Assembly: GCA_033064195.1 (NCBI GenBank)
Contig: JARBJD010000002.1
Location: forward strand, 310,001 to 374,000
Origin: Blattamonas nauphoetae
Taxonomy: Eukaryota; Preaxostyla; Oxymonadida
Length of the DNA stretch: 64,000 nucleotides
Direction: 5' to 3'
Shown here: piece by piece, positions 1 through 10,830 of the stretch
Layout of the letters: every line of letters begins with the position of its first letter
How positions within the stretch are numbered: the first letter of the stretch is position 1
Notes under the pieces: generated by a model
What the model was told of the DNA's origin: nothing
The model's database searches: none
Seen by the model: the letters and a program-made list of their open reading frames with translations, nothing else
Position numbers and translations under genes: made by a program

Positions 1-3000
1 GATTTTCCGAGAGTTTCTCCCTCCCTGCTGTTGTTCGAACATCGGCCTTGATTGAAACTATGGCTTTGAGCGTTGTATCGTTCCCACTCCGACCAGCATT
101 CCTCTACAGCTATCATTTCATACTCAAGCCAAACTCCTTCATTCTATCACTATCCTCATTAATATACAATCATCTTGTGACGCAACACCCGGGTATCCAA
201 ATCGATGAACTCTTGACAGATCAGTCACATCTCGCAAAAATTCAGGCAGCACCATTCAAGATAACGAGACATACTGATTGTAGAGAATTGGAAACCCTCA
301 CCTCATTTGTCTACACCTTGGTACGGAGTAGTAATGATTATGCGCATCCAGGAAACACTGAAACTCTTCAATTACTCAAGACCCTCTTGTCACTCCTCTC
401 TGCTGAATCAAATCGGTCATCTCTTATCACCAAGAAAGCAAAGGAGATTGTGGACAAGAAAGTTGAAGAAAAGACGAAATTACACGAGCTCCATCTACCA
501 GCTCAACCATCTTCTCCACCTGCTTTCAACTGGGAAGATATTGCTTGGCTCGTTCCTGAAATAGAAGAAACCAAGTCATTTAAGTTTCGTGGTCTCAAAA
601 GCCGAAGCCAACAACCATTAATATCCCAATTCCACAAGAATCCACAACTGCCTCAATCCATCGCTACAACTATGACAATCATCGAAGACTATCTTATCAA
701 ACAAATCAAAATTGATGAATTTGTTGACGGTGCGTGGATGAAAACGGAAAAAAATTCACTTGCTCCTGGAATTGTGCGAATGACATCACACTTCAATTTT
801 ATCTCACGCTGGGTTCCAACATTGGTGCTGTCGTTCACGGAGAGTGAGCAACGAGCGCAAGTTATGGATTTGTTTGTTTTAGTTGCAGAGGAACTCAAGA
901 AACAGCAAAATTACAATGGAATGATGGAAATCCTCTTCGGTCTGGAAAACCGGGCTCTTACACGGCTTACTGTTTCTCAAAGTCAGCGAAAGAAGAAATT
1001 CAAAGATGCCAAACGCTTCCTGAAAGGTTTGAAGATCGATTATTCATCTTTCATTCAGACGGACCTTACTTCCAAAACGTGCAGTCGCAAATGCGGCTCG
1101 ACGATCCACCGAAAATCCCTGTCATTCCCGCCACACTGAAAGAGATTCAATTTGCGATGGAGAAGAAGAAAGACCAGATTCCGTTTGATCTCGACAACGA
1201 GAGGGTTAAGGTTTTTGGGGGAAGAGAAGAGAAAACAGAGCAAGACATGGCAACATCTCGTGAAAGGAGGAAGAGGGACACCGTATCTGCATTTCTCTCT
1301 CTTTCATCTTTCTTTAGCCATCTCACGTCATCATCTCTCCCCTCCTCAACATGTTCGATCCGGTGGATGACTTCCAGCTGTCTGTCCAGATGCCTCTCCT
1401 CTCGTCCATACAGGGCCATTCCGCTGTCCTCAACGTTCCGTCCAATTCCACTCCCGTCCCGCTTCTCCTGAAGCCCGTGTTCTTTGTGAACGGGATTCAG
1501 GAGGTGCGGGGTGAAGAGATCGTTGATGACCTGAAAGTTCTTTCGAAAGAAGACAGGAAAGCTCTTCTGAAGGAGAAGAAACTAAAAGAGAAAAGTGAAA
1601 AACACTCCAAGAAAACCAAAGAGAAGACGAGTGTTTCAACTCCCACTGTCACCAGCCAGACCACATCACCATCTTGCATCGCCCTTTCGTTCTCCCACCT
1701 CGCCTCCCTCCCTTCCAACGACCAGCTCCTCCAGCGATCCAAAGAATTGGAGCGTCCAGAGTATGAGCCGGTCTTGGAATGTGCTGCTGTTCCTGAAGAA
1801 GCCCAGAGGAAGAACAGCATCGTTGAAATCACAACTGATGACCTGAAAGAAGACAAGGTCCCAATCGTACCGACGGATGAAGTGAAAACCCTTCCGGAGG
1901 AAGAGTCAACGACAGACAAAGAGTATGTTCAGTCTTTCGTTCATCGCTTCTCAGCTTTGCGATTGAGATCGATCTGTCTCTTTCCGACAGTTTTGTGGAT
2001 GAGGAGCTGAGTCCTCTGATCGATCCAACGATTTCCACATCCCAAAGTGTTGATCAGGTTCTGATCCCGTCATCGATTGTCAACGCAAACCCATTCCGTG
2101 TTGCTCCTGTTGGGACGCTCCTCAACCCCAAAGGCGCCAAATCCCCCAAGCGAAGATACGAGCTCCTTCCACCACAGTCCTCGTCGTGGGGTGTTGTCAA
2201 CAGAGCTCCTAAAATGCTCCACTGGCTCACTCGGATCCAGACAGCTGGAGATGAACTCAACCAGACGCCACCCACGCAAACAGAAACAAGCGATCCATTC
2301 TCGAAACGGCCTCCTTTCAGAAGTGAAACGAAAAAAAGCAAACATGTTGCTCTCCCACAAGCCCTCTTCTCATCCAGACACATTCCGAAGTCGCTGATCT
2401 CCCTTTACACAACGAAGTCTGTGAAAGGAGTGACAATCTCGTCTTTCTTCACTTTCAACAGAACAGACTCGTCGCTCAGCAAATCCACCGTCCCTCTCTC
2501 TTCGCTCTACCTCACTCTCAAAAACGTGCAGCAGTTCCACCCTGCCATCCGTCGCTCCACTCAATACCAGATTCTCAACCAACCCAACGCGAACCAGCAG
2601 CACGCGTACAGACAATCTGTCGCTGGTCCTGAGAACCGACATGGACGTGGAGTCCTTGAAAAGCCAGACTCTCCACCTCCGGATGCGCAGAACACAAATC
2701 TGAACAATTTTATCGCATCACAAATTGAACCGTTCTCGCTGAATGTCATGTCACGTGCCCTTCTTTCGCTTGATCTCGCCCACACACACATCCCTGTTCT
2801 GATTGAGAATCCTCTCAAAGACCAAGTCAACTTTGATCTGAACACTGAAATGAGGAAAGAGACACTTCGCAAACAGCAGCAAAGGGGAAGGCGGCGTCGG
2901 ATGACAACAATCGACAGAGAAGGAAAGCCGGATCTCAGAACTCTGCCTCCAAACCAGCCATCGGCCATCGCTCGTGCGTTCCTCACAGCCAATCCAACCG

Positions 3001-3617
3001 CTCCTACTCCTCTCGTTCCTCCTCCAACACAAACAGACACGACAATCCTTTATGTTTCATCTCAAATCTCAACACTTCCTGCGTCAATGCGGTCTCAGTC
3101 CATCCAAATTGGGCCGTCGTCGTTTCAGCAATCCACTCCTCAAATCACAAAGCAGAGCTCCCTCTTCAACACCATCCTCCCAAACAAGATCCAAGCCAAC
3201 CCACAACCGTCTGCTCCTGGCCAGCCAAACCGCCATCTCCCACTCTCCTCCAGACAGACGCTCTCACGACCTCCACTGTCTCAGCAGGATCAGGTGGACG
3301 CGGTCCGTCTGTCTGCGTCATGTTCCACTCTCCCGCCAGTCACATCGGTTCCTTCTTCGTCAGACGTCATTCTGTACAACCCAATCTCAAACCCATCTCT
3401 TCCGTTTTCACTCAACTGCATCCTCACAAACGTCACCTCACTCCAAAGATTCACTCCGCGGGACTGCTCGAATGTAACTCCATCTCAACGCTCAAAACGA
3501 AAGCAGCAGAACACAGCGTCCTCTCATTGGTCTCGTCGGCACTCTCTTCCTTTGGACCCGTATTCGCTCGATGCATTTGTCTTTGAGAAAGAATTGAGGA
3601 AAAGAAGGAAAGATTGA
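1..3617 (+). CDS. RasGEF (Cdc25-type) protein, 5' end outside window
   Basis: Guanine-nucleotide exchange factor for a Ras-family GTPase. The Cdc25 catalytic domain lies at about 665-1190: APGIVRMTSHFNFISRWV matches the conserved N-APNIV-x-MT-x-FN-x-xS-x-WV core, followed by NYNGMMEILFGLENRALTRL (NFN-x-x-MEI-x-x-GL) and PPKIPVIPATLKEI (PPCIPFLG). The domain is whole only after splicing. I place introns at 1027-1058 (32 nt), 1283-1317 (35 nt) and 1923-1954 (32 nt); each is GT-AG and restores frame. The reading frame is open to base 1, so the start lies upstream; the ATG at 60 is internal or unproven. A REM/RasGEF-N module is not clear. After the domain comes a tail of roughly 750 residues rich in Ser, Pro, Thr and Gln without a recognised fold. 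The stop is TGA at 3615. Which GTPase it serves cannot be told. Confidence 0.85.
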
Positions 3618-3842
3618 GCCACATGTGACTGTCCATGTTTCTGTCCTCTTCACCCTTTCTTGCTTTTACCCAAGTGATAATGTTTTCTCAAATGTTGTAT
3701 TTTTTATTTCTAGATATCTTTTGTTCATTTCTGATTTCTCTTTTACCATTAGATTCGCCTCTATGTAAAACTTTATAGATCAATACCCATTTCCATTTTC
3801 GAAACCAGATTATTGTCCTCGTAATCTTCTGTCATATTCAAT

Positions 3843-4733
3843 ATGACATTAAATGATGAAGATATTGAGAATTATAACGTTCCTGTTCCACTAAGTGTGT
3901 CTGAACTTCAGGTATCTAACCTTTTTTGTCACTTGACATTTTGGTTATCTACGAACACAATCTTGCTTAACCACGACAGGTCGTTTCACAGCTGATCGAT
4001 GAATTGGTTTCCTTGAAACTCACTCTGTCTCAGGAAGCATCAAGTACAATTGATTCTCTTAGAACTCTTCGCTCTAAACTTGATGTATTCGAATATTTTA
4101 ATCGCTTTCACCCATCTTACCTCAACATTTTTTATCATAGGAACGAAATACTAATGACGATATCGATCCAGATCTCATTTGTCTGCTTTCTCATTTCGTC
4201 GCCACTTTGTCATCGTTTCATCACAGCATCACTTACGAAAGCTCAGGAAAAAACTCATGAGCTTGAAGAAGAACTCCGCGCCTTGGAAGAAGAGGACAAG
4301 CTTTTGCACAATCAGACCGAAATAAGCCAAGACGATCCAGAACAGTTTGACTCGTACTGAATGACTGTCATTCCTTTAGACAAGTTTCTGAAAATGAACG
4401 TAAACTTGATCAGGATATTCATGATATTCAGAGAAGATCTCATCATCTTACAAGAGAAATTAAAAAGAAAAAGAAAGATCTTGACAAACGCAGAAAACGC
4501 ATCACTGTATCTTCCATCTCATATCATTACCCATTTGCTTTCTTCAGACTATCACAGAATCAATCCTGATGGTCACAGAAGGCATCAATCTTCCTGAGGT
4601 CCCATTTCAAAGTCCCAATTCTCCCCCTCTGTCTCCTGCATCACGCTCTTCTCCATCATCATTTTGTGTACAAACCCCTCCTGTGTTTTCCCAGCTGAGT
4701 CCCATTCCAGAACCGGGAATAGACGCCTTCTAA
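3843..4733 (+). CDS. Small coiled-coil protein, five introns, function unknown
   Basis: Reconstructed by splicing. The exons are 3843-3911, 3980-4084, 4141-4180, 4227-4353, 4380-4506 and 4548-4733, separated by GT-AG introns of 68, 56, 46, 26 and 41 nt. Together they give an uninterrupted 217-residue protein from ATG to TAA. The middle is strongly helical and charged (KTHELEEELRALEEEDKLL, then a KKKKKDLDKRRKR basic stretch), a likely coiled coil of about 90 residues. The C terminus is Pro/Ser-rich (QSPNSPPLSP). No family is recognised; a kinetochore, basal-body or vesicle-tether part would fit this shape equally well. The support is that six exons in different frames join into one coherent protein; the function is not inferred. 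Confidence 0.65.
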
Positions 4734-6487
4734 ACACTTTGTCTTGCTTTTCAAGGATGATACGAAGGACCATTCTCTATTCTTCATTTTCATCTCCCAC
4801 TACATGTTGATTTAGATGTTCGTTTCAAGAACATTTTCGGCATCTCCACCAGGTTTGAGACAAGATGTGATTTCGAATTATACTTTAATGAAGCAATTAT
4901 CTACCATCATAGAAATTGGAAAGTGATCCAGACCAAAAAAGAAAGCGGGACCTGAATTTTCACGAGATGAATGTCTATTCCCAAGGAGTTGATGTCAGTG
5001 ACATTTTGTGATTTGAAAGGCGAATAAAGAGATAATGGCTCGTGAGAAATCTTCCTAAAATCCACACTGAAGAATAAATCATGTTTGCATTGTCTACAAC
5101 AGGAGTCGATGTTGAAGAAAATTTAGGAGAGGAGATCTGAAAGATGTGATTTGGGCGATTCTGAATGAAAGGACGCGTGCGTTACAACTCCGTCAACATT
5201 TGAAAGATCGTTGAGAAAGCTATTCATCTCCCAGGAACAATCAAAATCTCCATCTTGAAGGTTTATATTATCTCTTTTTTTCATTTTCACTCACTTTTCT
5301 ACAAATTCAAAGATCAGGTGACTCATTCTCCATCAAACAACTTTAATCGGTCAGATCGATGATTGAACCGACCTTATACCGTGTATTGCATGCGATTCTT
5401 TTGGTTTGTGTCATTTATTTCGTTCACATTGACAGACACTCAGCACTTTTTTCAGGTGAGACGGATCGTGTCTAACAGGCAGAAAACAATCTGGCCTGTT
5501 CACCTATCTGATGCTTTCTCCTGTTTTCACTCGATCATGTATCTTTTGTCATGAATTTCTCATCTTATAGATCACAAACTGACACGGACTTGTTGATCGT
5601 CCTCCTTGTCCTCTAATTCAGATCAATCTCAATTTCCCTTCACTTTATATCTCAAACCACCTTAATTGGATATGTCTCTCCAATTCTTAAGTCTAAATTC
5701 ATCAATCTTGTCGAATCTTCCGATCCGCACTTTTCACGTCTTTTTCTTCAATAGATGTATTTGTATTGGTTCTCTCACACAGAATTGGGTTTTTACGTTG
5801 TTTTACATCATTTCTCCATTTTTCAACTTGTTCTGTGATAAAAAGTGTGCAAAAGTGTCCGGATCAAAAAATGGCTTTATCGAACGCGATCCTACTTGAA
5901 ATCCAGTAATTCACTCTTTTTCTGTCGACTAAACAGATGAACGGTAATTGTGCAAAAAATGATTTTTTGGGACGCACCATAGTGTTTTGCGACCTTTCAA
6001 AGAGAATCGCCCATTTTGACTTCCTGAGAGAGCGCATTGTCGGACAATTAGGACACAGAACTGAGAAAATAAGCAAAACAACAAAAAAACACACGAGTAT
6101 CAGCCTCAAGCACGATGAAAATGTCTTTTTTTAGCTCATAATACCTCGAGATGAGGGTTGTTGAAAAACTCATCAAACTTCCCTCAGAATGACAAGATCA
6201 AGTTGAAATTTTGATATGCTAATGGCTACAGGAGAAATCATTGCTAGTCAGAGTCTGAAAGGAAATGGCTGGCAGACTGAGAATCTACATTTTCTCAGCT
6301 GCATTTTTTTGAATCTCGATCGGCCCTTTTTCGATGTCACTTCAGAATCCACAAGTTCTCGAACCTAATATCTTCGCCCATGAACCTCAATCGTTCATCT
6401 GAAATGTATCACCTTTGTTTGCGGAACTTTTTCGAGCTCAAGGTTCGGAAAATGGTCAACAGAAACTTGAAGAGACGAAAGCCCAAA
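4734..6487. other. Gap without a recognised gene; eroded open segments
   Basis: No convincing gene was found over about 1.75 kb. Two short plus-strand open stretches look protein-like but are isolated: about 4785-4955, containing VRFKNIFGISTRFETRCDFE, and about 5136-5213, containing IWAILNERTRALQLRQHLKD. They could be remnants or exons of one unrecognised, intron-split gene. The stretch 5860-6130 is A/T-run-rich and resembles the non-coding repeat sequence further right in the window. No RNA gene was seen. Confidence 0.4.
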
Positions 6488-7577
6488 TTAAGTGTGAATT
6501 GAATGAAATGTTAATATGATCCGCTTTGTTGGAGTTTCATTGTGAGTGTTTGGATCCTTGATTCTTTTAGACGGAGCATCTGTTCCATTTTTGAGACTTT
6601 TTGTGAGAGCGTCTAAGAGTGTAGATACAACAATAAATGAAGAAAAGATGAATCGTTTTGGAAAAATGGAGCATGCATCAATGGCATCTTTGAGTTGTTC
6701 AATCGCTGCATCCTTTTCTGCAAGTTCTTCGTCGTGTTTCTTTTGGAGGATGGCAACAGACTGAGATGAATTGATAGAGCGTTCCTCAGTTTGAACAAGA
6801 GGACGCTTTTGAGGTTGTTTTGGTTGTTTCTTTGTCTCTTCTTTCGGAGCAGGTGGAGGTGTTGGTTCTTTTTGAACAGGAGACGGTGAATCAAAGTCAG
6901 CTTCTGATGATTGATCATCAAGCTCCTCTTCTTCATGATGTTCTTCTTTCGTTGCTTTTGGGTCTGGTTTGGAAATTTTCTTCTGTTGAGGAGAGGGTTG
7001 TGATGCTTAAAATGTTGACACCAGAAAAGGTAAGTAAATGAATGGTCAAACATTGTTTCTTGGCAAAGTAGGCTTCAGACTATTTTGAAGAGAATACATG
7101 AAATATAAATGTGGCAGACCGCCTGTTTGAATTCGTTTAGACACCATTCGATAGATCCCGGAACACATGATGAAATGTTCTGAATATCATCTGATGTGAG
7201 AAAATTCATTCCGAGCTTTTTCAAAACTTTCACTTGAAGGAATCAGAGAAAGATGAGGACATAAAACAACAGAGATTTTTGGTGATGAAAAGAAAACCAT
7301 TGAATGTGTTCCAATTGGTAATTTTTCGAGGAACTGCATTGGCAGGCGGATAATTGTGAACATCTACAAGCTTTGGAAAGAGATGTTTTGCGACTTCAGC
7401 CATATTTACTGAGAAAAGAATAGAATACGGATTGGATGAATGGAGATGGGAAAATCTCAAACCACAATCGCTAAAATCTCGAGCTATGTTTTTCTTGGGT
7501 CGGGTAATGCTAAATGTATCTACCCACTCGTAGATATCCCCGAGTGTGTCCATATCCAACTCATACTTTTCTGTCAT
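6488..7577 (-). CDS. SPEF1: SPEF1/CLAMP-like microtubule-binding flagellar protein
   Basis: Sperm flagellar protein 1 (CLAMP) family: a calponin-homology-like N-terminal domain that binds and bundles microtubules in the axonemal central apparatus and other stable arrays. Reading the minus strand from ATG at 7577, YEWVDTFSITRPKKNIARDF matches the family signature (LYxWID-x-x-PLSRPKRNIARDFSD). After a GT-AG intron it continues as VNMAEVAKHLFPKLVDVHNY, then ANAVPRKITNWNTFN, and after a second intron KVLKKLGMNFLTSDDIQNIS. The C-terminal part, in another frame and so behind further introns, is acidic and Pro-rich, then helical (HDEELAEKDAAIEQLKDAID), as expected for the short C-terminal helix of SPEF1. 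The stop at 6488 and the splice sites after the CH domain are provisional. With epsilon-tubulin in the same window this supports a flagellate host. Confidence 0.8.
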
Positions 7578-7882
7578 TTTTGACTGTGGGTATCTCTGAT
7601 GAACACAATTTGTGGGATGAAAGGAAGAGAAAAATGACTAAAAAATGAATAAAATTATAATTGACTCAAAAAAACAAGTTTATGAAGGTTCTGGTTGCGA
7701 TTTGCTCTGTCAGATTTCATGCTCAACACTGTCCTTCTTGCGACGTACATAACAGCGCGAATGCTGATCACAGCTCCATCGTCAGTAGAGCGTCGGTGAG
7801 TGTCATTTCTCTTTTGTGCGTCGCAAGAAGGACTCCGTTATTTCCAGTCATCCAAGATGGTCATCGCTCCTCTGATGGCACA
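7578..7882. other. Intergenic gap between two minus-strand genes
   Basis: About 305 bases between the SPEF1-like start and the stop of the upstream zinc-ribbon gene. It must hold the SPEF1-like promoter. I see no recognisable element or RNA gene; open frames here are shadows. Confidence 0.5.
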
Positions 7883-10593
7883 TCATTCTTTCTTCTTTGT
7901 TCGATGTGCATTCTGTTGCATTTGGACAGGCGTTCTTGTTTCTGTTGGTTCAGGTGGCGGCTTGAAGGGCTGGATCTCAACAATTCTTCGAGGGACGTCT
8001 GGTTTGCGAACAATCTTTGCTTGTGAATGAACAATTGGTTGGAACGTCCGTGAAGAGGTATGGGATGGTGTGCCGGCTGACCCGCAATTCAGGAGTGAAA
8101 AAATGAGAAGAGTGCTTCGACATACCTCCTTCGTATTCGACTTTCTCAAATCGAGTTCTGACTTTCCCGCCTCTGAGGAAAGCAACACCATCAGAGTCGC
8201 GAGGAATCCAGGTGTCGTCATCGGGATGTGTTCGTTTCGGCTGGGCAGGAGTGGAGTTTCGTTGGGATTGTGGAGTGAGTTTGAGGAGTCGCCCGTCTGA
8301 CAGACAAATCCATTCGTCCTCCTCTTCCTCGCTGCTTGCACTTTCGAGTTGGTCCTGTTTCTGTGGTGTTTGATTGAGCTTGTCTGAAAGACTTCCCTTC
8401 CGTTCCCAAAGAGCAGCTTGTTGAAGTTCGAGCTGTTCGTCTTCCCTTCGGAGCCTCTCCTCTCTCGTTCTGTTGAGGATGTTGGGCAATCGATCTGTGA
8501 TTCCAACTTTCAAAGCCACTCCTGTCTTCTTCGGCTGCTCTTCTAACATCTCCGCCCACTTCGTTCGTTCAAACTCGGCAAGTTCATCAACAAGGACGCT
8601 CTCATCGAAATCTCCGCCCAAGCCAATTGAAGTCTCCCCAACTTGGGTGGTCTTCCTGTGGAGTGCATCGGGGGTCTGTTGTCTTCTTCTCGTTTGTTCC
8701 GAGAGCTTCTGTGGAGTGTTCTTACTCATGTTCATTCCTGCTTCCAGAACTGTTCCTTCACTCACTTCGGAATACGACAGGTGTCCTTCAGCATGAATTG
8801 GTTTCTTTTGGAATTCGTTCCACACTCGTCCTCCTCCCAAGTCATCCAATCGATCAACCAGGCTTTGAATGCGCTTGCTCTTCTTTTCTTTGAATTTCCG
8901 TTCTTTCCTGTTGACAATGTAGGCACTTTCGGCAGCAAGAATATCGTCGGCTGTTTGAGAAGACGTGACAATGTTGGAGTACTCCTTCAAAGTCATCGGA
9001 TCGTCTGCCCAGTTTCGTGTTGGAGTGTGGGCAACGACTGGTTCCTGTGTGTGAGAGTGTGGGATTGTGTCATTGCTTGGTTGTGAAGATGGGTGAGGTG
9101 TTTTGGGCAAGGTGTTGGGAGTGACTTTGGATGAGATTGGAGTTGTTGAAGTGGGTGGATGCGTCGGAATTTGTGATGGTTTTGATGATGTGATTTGACG
9201 ATTGTGAGTTAATGGTGTGTTTCGTGGGGGTCGAATTGGTGAAGAACGGAACGAAGAGGAACTTGGTCTTGGATTCGCTCTCCTTTCTTCATCAAAATCA
9301 GGACTTCTCTCTTCACTTTCACTGTTCTCTATATCCTCTTTCCCGTCTCCAGTCTGAACACCCATGTCTTCAATCGATGTCTCTTGTTTTGGTGGAGTGT
9401 GTTTTAGTGCAAGATCGACGTCAAAAATTCGCCGTCCTGTGTCATCCTCGTTCGGGCGAGAATTCCGAATGACGAGTGTTTCTCCACAGTTGGGGCATGT
9501 TCCTCCATCTCCAATTCGTCCTCTCCCACAGCTCTCACACACCCACAATTGCGTATCTGCCGTTGTCTGGCTGAGCATGTTCGTTGGTGTGAATGCTGAA
9601 CTTGAACCAGATGGATTCCTGTGCGTTGTCATGGCAAGAAAATCCAAGTTTTGAAGCTTGGCATCTTGTCCCGTCAGTGTGAGGTGCTTGTTTTGAGTTT
9701 TGGTTGGGTATAGAACCAGGTATTCTGGGACATCAGGAACAACGGATGACTGTTGAGGTGTTTCAAACAGTGCACTTTTGTGAAAGACTCGTTTTGTTGG
9801 TTGGGTGAGAGTGTTCGTCATTGGATGGGAATGCGGATTCTGATTCAGTGATGATGGATGAAAAGATGACTGTGAAAAAGTGACGGATGGCAAGTGGTGA
9901 GAAGTGGTTTCAATTGGTATTGAATCTGGAGCTGGATGTGTTCTGGGAGTTGTTTGAGGTGAAATGTTGGATGGTCTGTTTTCTGGAGAAGTTGAATCTG
10001 ATGTCTTCCAATTCACATTGTCAACTGTTGTCTGAAATTGCTGGTGATCGATCTGCTTTCGAGTTGTCCCTTGAGATGGTTGCTCTTGGAGAGGTGATTT
10101 GAATTTTGTGGATGAAGTCGATTGAACCGGACGTATTTTTGATCTATTTTGCATAGACTGAGGAATATTTCGTTGTGATGGTCTAGTTTGTGCGGAAGGC
10201 TTGTTGGAGACATATTTCCGGAGTGTTTGTGTTGATCTGTCAATGGGTACTGGATGAAGGTGTCTTGGAGATTCTTCCCCAGTCTGAATAGATTTTGTGG
10301 CAATTCTTGGAGTTTCTGGAGGGAATAACTCTGATAAATCACAAGAAATGGTATATAAAGGAAAAATGGGAGAACTTTTGAGTCGCTCGAAGTTTTGTTC
10401 AATAGTTTTGTTTCGAAGCTCTGTTGTATTAGCATACTCTGCCCTCACAATTCTAATTCAGAAAAATGGAATGTTAAATGATGAAATTCTGAATAATTCA
10501 AACTTTCCTTTGACCTTGAAAGTGGGATGAGAGGAGAGATAAAGATACGAAAAAGAACCACACCGTTGGAGGTGTATAAATAACATCGATCAT
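7883..10593 (-). CDS. Large disordered protein with one zinc ribbon, function unknown
   Basis: A minus-strand gene of roughly 880 residues. The main exon is open from about 10450 to 8120. A GT-AG intron near 8071-8121 joins it to a last exon ending at 7883 (ending QQNAHRTKKKE). The 5' end is less certain: the open frame before 10448 has no ATG, and a proposed first exon with ATG at 10593 needs one or two introns. The protein is mostly low-complexity Ser, Thr, Pro and Gln. At about residue 310 lies one CxxC-x(9)-CxxC zinc ribbon (WVCESCGRGRIGDGGTCPNC). A conserved-looking segment near the C terminus reads DDTWIPRDSDGVAFLRGGKV, and an acidic run (SSEEEEDE) precedes it. Helical charged segments (residues about 500-690) suggest coiled coil. 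No family is recognised. Confidence 0.7.
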
Positions 10594-10830
10594 TGAGAGA
10601 TGATGATCGAGTAGGTTTTCTTATCAATCGACAAATGTGAATGTGGGGCCTCGATCCTTTGGGTGACTCAAGATGACCCAATTGCACATTGCACCGACGA
10701 ACCAACTAACAAGGCTGTTTTGTCTGTTTGTGTCAAAAATATTCCCAGAGACCATCCCTGTAAATGAGATAACAATCCGAGCAAACACCAAATCAAAAGA
10801 GTGAAATGTTCCAAAAGAAAGAGAAGACCG

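Noticed and set aside
6613-7053. Minus-strand ORF of 146 codons rich in Leu, His and Asn
   Set aside because: A neighbouring frame on the same strand gives the acidic and helical SPEF1-like C terminus with sensible composition.
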